64,000 bases of DNA from a virus: IMG/VR virus record IMGVR_UViG_3300034073_003245, positions 21,717-85,716 of that record. One strand, written 5' to 3'. A program made the position numbers and the translations under genes. Position 1 is the first letter of the stretch, and the number at the start of each line of letters is the position of its first letter. The notes beneath the pieces were generated by a model. The model made no database searches and had not been told where the DNA came from. It saw nothing but the letters and a program-made list of their open reading frames with translations. This document shows, piece by piece, positions 8,556 to 18,200 of this stretch.

Positions 8556-8917
8556 CTCGTCACCTCAGGCGACAGAATAAAATCACCCTGAATAACTCTT
8601 GACACATTTCCGCCGCCATCAATAATTTCTAAGTCATACACACCGCTAGAAGTGAGTGCGGAGGTTTGCGTGTCGGTAATAATCACGGAGACTTTGCCAT
8701 TGTCCCCGTCAATAGATATCCCACCGTTTTCTGTGGTTAGAGAAATCATAACAGTTGACGATTCAATCGTTCTTCTTACCTGCATTCTTGCTGTATGGCC
8801 GTTTAGGTCATACGGATAGAATATTTCTGGGTCAACAGAATCTGGATATTGAATCTCAAAAACGCGGCCAAAGGTAGTTCCCTGTTCACAATATATGTTG
8901 TAAACACCTGCAATCAT
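8552..8917 (-). CDS. Baseplate-associated beta-rich protein
   Basis: A 121-residue protein. It begins MIAGVYNIYCEQGTTFGRVF and continues with a segment YDLNGHTARMQVRRTIESS, then GVYDLEIIDGGGNVSRVIQGDF. This is the pattern of small beta proteins found next to baseplate genes in myoviruses, with the substrate-like BppU-type N-terminal fold as a loose comparison. It overlaps the next gene by four bases. Likely a structural subunit joining fibres to the baseplate. Confidence 0.65.
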   Translation of the reverse strand: MIAGVYNIYCEQGTTFGRVFEIQYPDSVDPEIFYPYDLNGHTARMQVRRTIESSTVMISLTTENGGISIDGDNGKVSVIITDTQTSALTSSGVYDLEIIDGGGNVSRVIQGDFILSPEVTR

Positions 8918-8964
8918 TTTAGCCTCTCGCGCTTGTCTGGGTACCTCTATTGTGCCCTATTTGC

Positions 8965-10143
8965 TTATAGTGTGGCAGAACCAAGCCGCCCATAAATTGG
9001 ATCCCCAAGAACAAGGTTGATTTCTTCAACCGACTCATGGCTTAGCGAATACCCCAGCGGTCTTGCCGGCTCTGCTGCGGCAAGGATTATTTCAGAATCA
9101 GGGCTTTCGCTAGTAATTGTAATAATTTTTATAGCCCATGGATCACCACCAGAAATCTGGGAAATGATGACTGTTTTTGTGCCAGTTAGAACGAATTGCA
9201 CCGCTTCCCTAATGGCCTGCTGGGTCCCCGCGCCAGAACCATAACCAGCAGGGCTCAACTGCCATGTTCTAAAATCTTCCAGATTTTCTTCTGGTATAAC
9301 TGGCGCGCCGAGATAATAAACCTGTTTTCTCAGTTTATTGCCACTGAACTGTGCCAGCCACTGTACATACTCGTCTCTTACGACCTTATAGTTTGCGACC
9401 CTACTTAGCATTCGTGGATCATCTTTTGTAATACCTGCGGGCACTTCTCTTTCTTCGTATTCAAACCATTCAGAATAAGAGAACATTGTGTCGGCAATTG
9501 CATCCGTAAGAACGTCAATAAACCTGAACATTGGGTAGCGCGGGTTTTCCTGCAAAGCGTCGTACTCAGCGTAGAAACCAGGCATATACGGCTTCATGCT
9601 GTTAATGACCGGATTAGATAGCCACGCTGAATCATTTACAAAATTGGGCGTTGAAATCCTTACTCTTGTGGTGTTGTGATTTGAGATAATTAAATCAAGT
9701 TTATAAAAGTTTGAATAAACACCATCTGCCTCATTGACCGTGTATTGGTTTGACCTAAAAGCCCCCCACAGCCCGGCTTGCAGTGTTTTTTGAACGCCGG
9801 CATTTGGTTCCGTTTCTTCAACATCATAAATACGCGCCGTTACTGTGACGTCGTAGTTTTGAGATATTAGTACACCTGTAAAAACGAATATTTGTCCAAT
9901 GTCTTCTGTTTCAAGAAAACTGTCAAGCGGTATTGTCACCGTGACTGGTCCAGGGCCGCTTGGCGCAACGTCAACTACATAAAAGTTTGGTGTATAAGGA
10001 TTATCTGATGTAACAACAAGTGAACCGCCAGAGCATGACCAGGCAAATGAAGAAGATATGTCATTTATTGAATACTCAGTAGTGCCGTCAACAGAAAACC
10101 TTCGTAGCGCGTTATAGTCGTCAAGTCTCTGTATTGTCTTCAT
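8965..10143 (-). CDS. Tail/baseplate protein following J-like gene (gpI position)
   Basis: A 392-residue protein starting at an ATG overlapping the TGA of the J-like gene (TGATG). It occupies the place of P2 gpI or T4 gp6/gp7-linked proteins: after the baseplate J gene and before the fibres. The N-terminal 150 residues are beta-rich. A conserved-looking helical part follows (YAEYDALQENPRYPMFRFID, MFSYSEWFEYEEREVPAG, then YVQWLAQFSGNKLRKQ). Near the C-terminus is QQAIREAVQFVLTGTKTV, typical of phage tail gpI-like proteins. The role in baseplate assembly is inferred from position and this pattern. Confidence 0.7.
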   Translation of the reverse strand: MKTIQRLDDYNALRRFSVDGTTEYSINDISSSFAWSCSGGSLVVTSDNPYTPNFYVVDVAPSGPGPVTVTIPLDSFLETEDIGQIFVFTGVLISQNYDVTVTARIYDVEETEPNAGVQKTLQAGLWGAFRSNQYTVNEADGVYSNFYKLDLIISNHNTTRVRISTPNFVNDSAWLSNPVINSMKPYMPGFYAEYDALQENPRYPMFRFIDVLTDAIADTMFSYSEWFEYEEREVPAGITKDDPRMLSRVANYKVVRDEYVQWLAQFSGNKLRKQVYYLGAPVIPEENLEDFRTWQLSPAGYGSGAGTQQAIREAVQFVLTGTKTVIISQISGGDPWAIKIITITSESPDSEIILAAAEPARPLGYSLSHESVEEINLVLGDPIYGRLGSATL

Positions 10144-11348
10144 CAGATATCAACAGACGTAAGGGCAACAGTGACATTCTGAAATGGCATGTATGGAAGT
10201 GTCCCCTTTTTGGGGAAATCAACTGAAGATGCACCGCTTGATGAATTTCCATCTTCGCTGGTTACTGATATTGATGGAACAAAAATAACGCCAGGAACAG
10301 AAGAAGCGAGAGCATAAAATTCCGACATTTTTATTGAATCAGTAAATCTATAGTTTTCTGGCGAAAAGTATTGAGATATTACAGACTGCAAATTTTCTTC
10401 AACTATTGTCGCTTCGTATTCCGATGAATACCCGGCCTCAATAACAAGACTCAACTCTGCAAGAGTTACCGGATTTACGCCAACCTCAAGGCCGGCAACT
10501 GTCCTTGCCTGGATTGCTAAAAGAAGATCAACCTTTTCATCTTCTGTTGGAAGTCTCCCAATCCCGTAGACATAAACCGTGACGTGGCCAACTTCCGCTG
10601 GTGTTTCCCACAATTGATCCCCAGCAGGATCCGTAAGGTCATATGTTTTACATCTAGAAACAGTTTCTGTGAACTGAGAAAGAGCAAAACCATCAATTTG
10701 ACTTGCTCTTGCAAAAGAAGAAGATAGCGAGCCTAAATATTGAACCGCCCTTTCAAGATACTCATCGGATGTTTCTGGATTAGAGCCATATGTAAGGATT
10801 GAATCAAGTGTTGCGGAAACAATGTTAGAAGTTGGTGTGTCAATTGAAAATTCAAGACCTTGCCCTATTGGGAGAATTACACCAACATCAAGTGCTCGGC
10901 ATTCAATGGTTGTAGAAGGAAGCGGTTCTGTTCCGGTATATGTAACGGGATCAATAATTCCTTCTTCTGCTGTTTCAAAATATATTGAAATCGGTTGTCC
11001 AAGATTTTCATAGTCGTATCTAATGACCGTTCCAGCAGGAATAGAAGTTCCGTCATAGTCAATGCATGTAAAAACTACGTCAATAGTTGCTCTTGCGCCC
11101 TCGTTTGCCGTTACCCCCATCATCCCGAGAATGCCCGACATTAAACGGTCTGGCAACCTGTTGATCGCCGCAATATTCAGGGATGAAATATAGGAAATCG
11201 CCTGAAGTATGGCGTCTTCTGGGGTTCCCTGGCGCAATTGAAATTCAGGCAAAGCAAGACGCCCGTATTCAATGGCATCAAAATAAATGTCGGTTGGAGA
11301 TACGTCAAAGTCTCTCAGTGTTACATATCTTGAAAAATCATACGGCAT
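10143..11348 (-). CDS. Baseplate J-like protein
   Basis: A 401-residue protein with the layout of the baseplate J family (P2 gpJ / T4 gp6 group). There is an N-terminal helical part with LRQGTPEDAILQAISYI. Then comes a beta domain with GTSIPAGTVIRYDYEN and a long C-terminal region with SDEYLERAVQYLGSLSS, a central helix-turn and a HVTVYVYGIGRLPTEDEK element, followed by VTLAELSLVIEAGYS. These proteins build the wedge ring of contractile-tail baseplates. The ATG overlaps the TAA of the gp25-like gene (TAATG), and the next gene starts on its stop. This is one of the clearest signs of a contractile tail. Confidence 0.9.
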   Translation of the reverse strand: MPYDFSRYVTLRDFDVSPTDIYFDAIEYGRLALPEFQLRQGTPEDAILQAISYISSLNIAAINRLPDRLMSGILGMMGVTANEGARATIDVVFTCIDYDGTSIPAGTVIRYDYENLGQPISIYFETAEEGIIDPVTYTGTEPLPSTTIECRALDVGVILPIGQGLEFSIDTPTSNIVSATLDSILTYGSNPETSDEYLERAVQYLGSLSSSFARASQIDGFALSQFTETVSRCKTYDLTDPAGDQLWETPAEVGHVTVYVYGIGRLPTEDEKVDLLLAIQARTVAGLEVGVNPVTLAELSLVIEAGYSSEYEATIVEENLQSVISQYFSPENYRFTDSIKMSEFYALASSVPGVIFVPSISVTSEDGNSSSGASSVDFPKKGTLPYMPFQNVTVALTSVDI

Positions 11349-11653
11349 TAACGATCACCAACTATCTTGAAGGAAAATTCAACGCTCAATGACCCGCTTA
11401 CTGGCTCTTTTGAGGGGACAATTGATGTTATCTCAACTTCTGGAACATATTTAGCCGCATTGAGAATAAAATCAGCAGGTTCAACTGGCATGAATGATGG
11501 ATCCAAAACTCCAAAGTCGGGCGTAATCGGATTTTCTCCCGGCTCTGTCAGTAGGGAGATTGTTAACATTTGTTTGTAATAATCGTATGTACCATCTGTG
11601 AGTTTGGCTATTCCTGTAGTGTCAAACTTTAATGGAAATTCAAGTGAGTCCAT
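11348..11653 (-). CDS. Baseplate wedge protein, gp25/GpW-like
   Basis: A 101-residue protein. It starts with MDSLEFPLKFDTTGIAKLTDG and has the family core MLTISLLTEPGENPITPDFG followed by VLDPSF. This corresponds to the gp25-like lysozyme-fold wedge proteins, where an N-terminal loop is followed by a pattern ending in fixed Gly and Phe. The length fits the family (about 100-130). It lies directly before the J-like gene, as in P2 and Mu-type baseplates. Confidence 0.85.
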   Translation of the reverse strand: MDSLEFPLKFDTTGIAKLTDGTYDYYKQMLTISLLTEPGENPITPDFGVLDPSFMPVEPADFILNAAKYVPEVEITSIVPSKEPVSGSLSVEFSFKIVGDR

Positions 11654-11670
11654 TTTCTTATTATCTCACA

Positions 11671-11985
11671 TTATCCGAACACTTGTGTTGCGATTATTGA
11701 ACTTGCGCTCAAGTCTCCGTCATCTGCGGATGGATTTGCCTCACCCATGACATACATTTCCGTATTAGAGGCATTTGTGTATGCGCAAAGCACTTGTGTG
11801 CCGACTGCCAATGGTTTGCCTAGCCTCGCATTTAAAACCCGCAGTGGGCCCACTGTCACCCCAAGTTTGGGAATGGTTACAAATGGTCTTTCTTGTTGGT
11901 TAACTGCTTTAACAATTCCAACATATATTCCTCCAGGAGGAGTCGGATGTTGTGATGCTTTTGATCTGTTGATGATGTTAGCCAA
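11671..11985 (-). CDS. Baseplate spike-type OB-fold protein (gp5/gpV N-terminal-like)
   Basis: A 104-residue protein starting at TTG (11985), which overlaps the stop of the hub gene by eight bases; no ATG is available near it. The sequence PPGGIYVGIVKAVNQQERPFVTIPKL, read as strands, then RVLNARLGKPLAVGTQVLCA and EMYVMGE, has the spacing of an OB-fold barrel. This is seen at the N-terminus of tail spike/hub assembly proteins. It is too short to include the spike helix itself. Position between hub and gp25-like genes supports this reading. Confidence 0.7.
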   Translation of the reverse strand: MANIINRSKASQHPTPPGGIYVGIVKAVNQQERPFVTIPKLGVTVGPLRVLNARLGKPLAVGTQVLCAYTNASNTEMYVMGEANPSADDGDLSASSIIATQVFG

Positions 11986-13657
11986 TTGAGCACCTACCTA
12001 TGTTTACAGCGATTGCATCGTCAACTTGTCCCTTGACAATTTTTTTATAAGATTTAGGAAAACGTTTTTTTAAAACTTCATCTTGTATTGCGTAAAGGAT
12101 ATTATTGTAAAATTTTGCACCTAATTGAGATTCAAAAATTCCATGATGCAGCGCCGAGTTGTAATACAGGCTTTCTGCGTCTTCTGGAGAACCGAGCAAC
12201 GGCGCACCATCGGCGCATGACAGCATTTCACCAATTACATATACGTTATTTTCTGCATCATAGAATATATGCGTGCTGATTGTAATTATTTGTTTACCGC
12301 CAATATTGTTTTGGATATATAGCGGCCTGTTGTAGATGTCAATATTCCCAAATTCAACCATATCTGCAATAGCATTAAGCGCTTCCTGCAAAGAAACTCC
12401 ACCTGGAACAAGTTTTCTTATTGCATTAGAGTTCACAAAATTTAAAACGTGGGGATAATAATCAGGTCTTCTTGAGTTTGGAAGTTTAACCATAGACAAT
12501 TGGCCGTCTGGAGAAAGTGTAGTTCCCGGTATTGCCCCAGTTGGGAGTATTTCTGCCCTAGTGACTTCGCCTATTGCGCTGGCGCCATAAATTGGTCTTT
12601 GTATTTTGTACTGAGATTCAAATATCTGACCCACTGGTAGTTGTGGGATATCCGGCTCTTTGCCGTCTTCTTTTCTCAAACGTTCAGGCGTTCTGAATTC
12701 AACACCAACCGGATCGGTTGTCTGCTCGGAAAAGTTAACTGCTGTTATTAAATAATATCCAGACATATTCGGAATATTTTTAATGCGTATTGTCATTCCC
12801 GGTCTTAACTGGACTCCGTTTTGGCGAGATACCTGAAGAGAGCCAGACGCCTCCATCGGGTCGTTTTCATTTCGCGATATTTGCGGAAGAGACATGACCT
12901 CAAATGCCGAAGGGTTTGCCGTATAGCCCACATAATCCATAGGTATGTAATATTTATTTGGATATAGTTCCGGTTTTTTTGTTTTTGGATTAATAATTGG
13001 CTTACCTTTTTTGTCCTTCTTTTGCTTGCCCTTTAGGACCTCCGTACCCCATCTATAAAGAAGCCATTCTTGTGTACCAAAGTACAAAACTCCATCTTGC
13101 ACAAAAAGCATGTACTGAGACTCATCTGCAATGCTCTTGATGACATTCCAAACAGAGTCAGATTGACCATCTCCAGAGTTTTTGCTTGAATGCTTGATTC
13201 TTGAACTTTTTTCTCCAACAAACTGGAGACCGTATCTTCTGGCTGCTTTTTGAACATAGGAATAACCAGAGCCACTAATTGCTTCAGGTTTTTTATCTCG
13301 CTTCATTTGCTGAACGGCTTTGGGCATGGCCTCAACAGACCAAATAGGCGAAGAACTATTTTGCTGCGAAACAGAAACCTGGCTTATTTCGTATATGTGT
13401 CGTATTCTTGTGACTATTGGAGAATCGTCACCCAAAACTCTTATTTTGTCTATTGAGGTTGTCTCATACACAACGTCAACTCCTACTTGGAAGTAGTTAT
13501 TTACGCCCATTACAAAACCTGGGTCAATAACAGAAAAAGAAAGTTGATTAGCCATATCCATTGAATAACTAACATTTATATTCAAAAGATTTGATGCTAT
13601 AGACGCCATCTGCGCTCTTGACAGATATCCAATCTGTAGAGACTCTCCCGTAAACAT
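11978..13657 (-). CDS. Tail hub protein, gpD/gp27-like
   Basis: A 559-residue protein. The N-terminal half shows the phage late-control gpD / XkdQ type pattern: SYSMDMANQLSFSVIDPGF, then a central FVQDGVLYFGTQEWLLYRWG element within a segment about interpreting a field of view, with RQNGVQLRPGMTIRIKNIPN and MSGYYLITAVNFSEQT near residue 300. In this family the protein forms the central baseplate hub that caps the tube. The C-terminal 200 residues (from about residue 355) hold an extension ending in RFPKSYKKIVKGQVDDAIAV that I do not recognise. It follows the 516-residue gene by four bases. Confidence 0.8.
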   Translation of the reverse strand: MFTGESLQIGYLSRAQMASIASNLLNINVSYSMDMANQLSFSVIDPGFVMGVNNYFQVGVDVVYETTSIDKIRVLGDDSPIVTRIRHIYEISQVSVSQQNSSSPIWSVEAMPKAVQQMKRDKKPEAISGSGYSYVQKAARRYGLQFVGEKSSRIKHSSKNSGDGQSDSVWNVIKSIADESQYMLFVQDGVLYFGTQEWLLYRWGTEVLKGKQKKDKKGKPIINPKTKKPELYPNKYYIPMDYVGYTANPSAFEVMSLPQISRNENDPMEASGSLQVSRQNGVQLRPGMTIRIKNIPNMSGYYLITAVNFSEQTTDPVGVEFRTPERLRKEDGKEPDIPQLPVGQIFESQYKIQRPIYGASAIGEVTRAEILPTGAIPGTTLSPDGQLSMVKLPNSRRPDYYPHVLNFVNSNAIRKLVPGGVSLQEALNAIADMVEFGNIDIYNRPLYIQNNIGGKQIITISTHIFYDAENNVYVIGEMLSCADGAPLLGSPEDAESLYYNSALHHGIFESQLGAKFYNNILYAIQDEVLKKRFPKSYKKIVKGQVDDAIAVNIGRCSIG

Positions 13658-13660
13658 CGT

Positions 13661-15211
13661 TTAACCTTTTGGTTGCGGATATGCAATAGAAGAAACGGTT
13701 GGGACAAAAGTGTAGGTATTTGTCCACAAGTCTCTTTGCGGATCTGTTTTTGGTGGCGGACAACATTCAGGCTTGCCGCTTCCTGGCCTTAATTTTGGAA
13801 TGCGAATAATGTCTCTTGCTATTATTGGGTACTCATTTAGTGTGATGGACACTTCAGCCGCCGCTATTTCCTTGCCATTCGGAGTAAGTCTGTTCGCGAC
13901 AATAGACATGTCAGCGATTACCCAACTAATTCCACCTGCTTTTTGCAAAAATGGGTATCTAAAAGTATTTGTCAGAAGCGTATTCATGTTATAAATTCTG
14001 ATCGGGCTAGGGGCGGCAGCCATGCTTCTTATGTTGTCAATTTGTTCGTCAATTGAAACATCAATACCGTCATTCAATGGTTGACCACTGAAAAATCCAG
14101 GGCCGAAAGCGGTTGTCCGTGTTCCGGTCACCAAAAACCTAAACGAAACTTTTGTTAGGTTGTAATTTGACCAGTCAACATAAGGATAATTTCCACTTCT
14201 AGGAACTTCATTCCAGGTTGAGTTTAGTTGAGAAAATTCAAAAGAATTTGGTATCAACTCAAATGCGTGCCGCCTAACGATGTCTGTTCTTGTAGATGAC
14301 GTAGCGCCAGTTCTTTCATAAACAGAAAATTTTTGCTCCATATAGGGAGCGGCGTTATTGTAGGCAATACCACTGTTAAAGTCTCTAGTATTTATTTGGA
14401 CGGTAACTGTGGACTTGGACGATGGAGTTTGGTTATTTTTTCTGTTGTCACCGCGCCTCTGGCTTGATCCTGTTGATGGGGTGTTGGTTGATGGGTTGCT
14501 TGAACCAGAAGAACCGCTAGACCACCCCTCAAACTCTCTCGGCACTCTATATTTGTCGCCAGGGTCAAAGCCCTCAAACTCCCTAACACCGCTTGGCCGC
14601 CCGGGATCAAAGCCTTCAAATTCGCGAGGTGTTGTGTATTTTTTCCCGTAGAAATTATCCCAAGCCTCATTTGATTTGCCAAGTTCTTCAAGGAAATCTT
14701 TGTCTACGCCAGGCTGATCTACAGTCGGAGGAACAATTCTTGATGGGGCGTCTGTAGTTCCACCAGAGGTTATTTCATCAATTTCTAGAGATGAAAGACG
14801 GATAAAAACAAAGTTTCCCCAAGCCTTTGAATTATCAAGCCTTGTTCTTTCAAGTTTATCTTTTACAAGATTATCTTCGTACTCTATTTTGGCGCCGGAA
14901 ATTGTTCTAACGGTAAATTTTTCATTTGACTTCCCCGGTTTTCCGGTTTTAACCCAAATGTACTGCCCTGCGCCAAGAACTGGTTTTCCATCAAGCCCAT
15001 CATTTACGATCTTTTCCCATATTGGAAAATTTTTTGTTTTTTCATTAGTACAGCGATAAACAACAAGGCCTGCATTCTGCTCGGCTACTTGCACGATCAT
15101 TCCAGGTCGCTGTTTTTCAAAAACATTATTTTGGCGCTCATATGAAAGACCGCCACTAGGGTGCGCCCGGATCGGGTTCTTGAATGTTCCGTTTTCCCGT
15201 GAGGTTGCCAT
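13661..15211 (-). CDS. Tail/baseplate protein next to hub (gp53/XkdP position)
   Basis: A 516-residue protein with an ATG on the stop of the tape measure gene (TAATG). Residues about 35-140 look like an OB or SH3-type beta module (GMIVQVAEQNAGLVVYRCT; GQYIWVKTGKPGKSNEKF). Around residues 195-235 there are three tandem copies of REFEG(F/W) separated by DPG and Ser/Gly linkers. The C-terminal half (FELIPNSFEFSQLNSTWNEV, YPYVDWSNYNLTKVSFRFLV, then SITLNEYPIIARDI) has the pattern of the protein that sits between tape measure and hub in Bacillus- and actino-type myophages. Role in baseplate assembly is inferred. Confidence 0.65.
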   Translation of the reverse strand: MATSRENGTFKNPIRAHPSGGLSYERQNNVFEKQRPGMIVQVAEQNAGLVVYRCTNEKTKNFPIWEKIVNDGLDGKPVLGAGQYIWVKTGKPGKSNEKFTVRTISGAKIEYEDNLVKDKLERTRLDNSKAWGNFVFIRLSSLEIDEITSGGTTDAPSRIVPPTVDQPGVDKDFLEELGKSNEAWDNFYGKKYTTPREFEGFDPGRPSGVREFEGFDPGDKYRVPREFEGWSSGSSGSSNPSTNTPSTGSSQRRGDNRKNNQTPSSKSTVTVQINTRDFNSGIAYNNAAPYMEQKFSVYERTGATSSTRTDIVRRHAFELIPNSFEFSQLNSTWNEVPRSGNYPYVDWSNYNLTKVSFRFLVTGTRTTAFGPGFFSGQPLNDGIDVSIDEQIDNIRSMAAAPSPIRIYNMNTLLTNTFRYPFLQKAGGISWVIADMSIVANRLTPNGKEIAAAEVSITLNEYPIIARDIIRIPKLRPGSGKPECCPPPKTDPQRDLWTNTYTFVPTVSSIAYPQPKG

Positions 15212-18200
15212 TACGACCTGTCTCTCTTCTGGCGCTCAATGTCCTTGACTTTTTGAAAAACCATTTCTGCAATTTCATTGGCAGACGCATTTGCGTTACC
15301 AGAAATATAGAAGTTGTAGTTGTTTCCGCCACCACTGCCCATGGTTAGTGGTTGGCGCGATGCCATTTGACCAACTGGAGTTGCAGAGTCTCCAATCCCC
15401 GGTCCTGGAACAACATGGAGATGTCTCGCTCCGCCTATGCCGTGGAACTCTGCAAACCCGCCACCAGCCCTAACTAGGGTTTGATACTGCCCTAGGTTTT
15501 GCCCAACTAAATCGTACGCTCTTCCGGTTACGTGGTCTGAGTTTATTGAACCAAGACCGTAGTTTCTAAAGGATGACGTGACCGTCCGTTTGCCAGTAAG
15601 CATTCCATCCATTGCTGAATGTCTTCCCATAGTCTGTGCAAGTTTGCTAGAAGTTGTGTCGCCAATTCTTGAGCCGCGAGGCGTGGGAGTGTCTTCTGTT
15701 TCAAGAAGTTTCTTGAAAGACTCCTTCGTATACCAGGACGGAACTTGTTCTTGCTGGGAAGTATAAAACTCTTTCATCTTGTTGATAAGTTCAGTTGTCT
15801 TGTTGGCCATCTCCTGTGGAAGATCTTCTAGTTTTGTTGCTTCGCTGGATGGCTTATCAAGGGCTGTCATCTTTAGACCACCAAGACCGAGAGACGTCAA
15901 GTATTCACCCATCCTGAGTGAACCCTGGTTAAAGCCGCCAATTGAAGCCTGCGCAATTTTTGCCAACTGCTCAGGGCTCATCTTCATGATCCGTTGATTT
16001 ACCTCTTCGGCATTGAGTGTTTGGCCACTCTTGCCTAGAAGCAGAGTGTTTAGTTGTCCAGATATCTGGCCGGCAAATTGCGGAAGAACCGCTTTTTGAT
16101 ATTCAACAAACGCAGGATTTTCGTAGAACTTTTGGTCGGCCATTCCCTCAAAAGCGCCGCCTTTTTGATATGCGGTGCCGCCCTTTTGGAACGAAAGCAT
16201 TGTCTGGGCAAGAGCCATTCCCGGATCGCCGTAGTATGCAATATTTTGCTCAATAATATCTCTAATAAATTTTGTTTTGTCTTTTTCCGATGCCTGACCA
16301 CCACTCGTTGAATCAACAAGATCTCTAAAGGCTCTTGCTGTTTCGTTAAGAATTTCTGGCGCCTCAAGTCTCTTGAGGTTCTCGTCAAAAATACTCAAGT
16401 TGTCAACCAAAATATTATTCAGAGAAGTTTTCATTTGCTCTGTAGTTTTCATGGTCGTTAGACCGAGTTCTTTCATGATCTCAATAGAACTCTTGGTTGC
16501 GTCATACAGGTTGACATTCATTGACTTGGCAAGTTCGTTAATTTCCCTGTCTGACTTGCCGGTTATGCGATTGAGGTCATCCATCCTCTTGTTGTACTTT
16601 TCCTGCAGAGGGCCCATAGCCTGCTCAGTAAGTTCCATGTCTTTTTTCATTGTTTTTAGAAATTCGCCAGGCTTTTTTAGGTTTTCCTCAAGTTCTTTTG
16701 AAGACATTTCAACGCCAAGTTGTTTTTGCAAAGAAAAAATTTGCTTGACTGTTTTTTCCTGGTCTGCCCTGTATGAAGGTATTTCCCCAATAACTTCCTG
16801 AACCCTTCTTTGCCTCTCTTGAAGATTTTTAAACACATCTCTAACTGCGGTGCGACCAGAGCCGCTTTCTTTTGCGACAGAATCAAAAATGCCACTCAAT
16901 GTTGTATTGAGTATCTCGTTTGTCATCTCTGTTGCGTTTTTACGGGCCTGTTTTGCTTCTGCTCGTTTTTTATTGAGATTTCCCGCAATAGCACCAACCA
17001 CACCGCCAACTACTGCTCCAACTGCCGCACCAACAGGACCACCCATCATCGCGCCAAGTGCCGCGCCTCCGCCTATTCCAGAAAGGGCTCCCCCAGCAGA
17101 AGTTTTTGCTGTAAGAGCAGTGCCGCCAAGACCAACAGCCAGGCCAGCAAGTGGGTTCATCATTCCCACCATTCCACCAAGGGCGAGCGCGCCCTGCGCT
17201 TCCTGTGGAGCGATCATTGATAGAGCAGATAGGCCCATTGAGGCTCCCATCTTCCCGCTCATTGAGCCCTGGAATTTGCCCATTCTTTTTCCAAATTTTC
17301 CTTCAGATCTTTGTCTTCTTAGGAAACTGGCAGTCCTTTGACGCCTTGTGTCCTTAAAGTCTTTTCCTCCAGGCGTGTCATCGTAGTCAACGCTTTGGTT
17401 ATAAAACCATTGCCCTATTCTGTTAAAGCGTGCTGCTCTGCCAGGAAGATTAACTCTGTAGTTTGGATCACCCGTGTACCATCTTCTGTTTACTGGACTT
17501 GTCGGCCCGGCTGGAATGCTTGGGGTTGGAAGCACAAACCCGCCCGGCCCTCCCGGCCCGCCTGGTCCACCCGGCCCGCCACCTGGTGCAATAATGATTG
17601 GTGCGCCTCCAGTTGACATCATGCCTCTTGATGACATGCCACCACCGCCGCCTGGGGTAATAACTTGGCCCCTGTTGAGCGCAGCCATTGTTGTGCCAAG
17701 GTTTCTTCCGCCAGCGACTGGTGTTGCTGGAGCACCGCGAGCCCCAATTCCGCCTATATTTACATTGTTGGCATTGACGTTCATGTTCCTGACGTTTTCT
17801 GAGGCGATAAAACCACCCTTGGTGTTTTTCGCTTTTTGAAGACCGGTTCTCATGAGGGCAAATGTTGCGAATGCCCCAAACGCTCCACCCCCGGTCAGGC
17901 CCTGAAGGCCTTTGACCATTGATGTAATAGCGCCAACGATTGCCGTTAGACCCGAGAGAACATCGTTAATAAACGGAAGCATTCTCTGGAAGAGTTTTGT
18001 CATCTCTCCCTGGAATTCCATAATTTTTCCGATTAATTCACCGACACGATCACCAAACTCAAGAACAGTATCGCTGTTGTTCTGAAGCCATTGGTTGAAT
18101 TGGCCGAATCTTGACGAACCAACCGCCTTTACGTGAGCCCAAACTCGGCCAAACATTTTCTCAATAACTCTCGCTCCGTCAATGTAGGGACGGAGTGTGT

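Noticed and set aside
17474-17839. Plus-strand Gly/Pro-rich ORF opposite the tape measure gene
   Set aside because: It is the mirror of the Gly/Pro linker in the tape measure gene and has no upstream ribosome site or matching neighbours.
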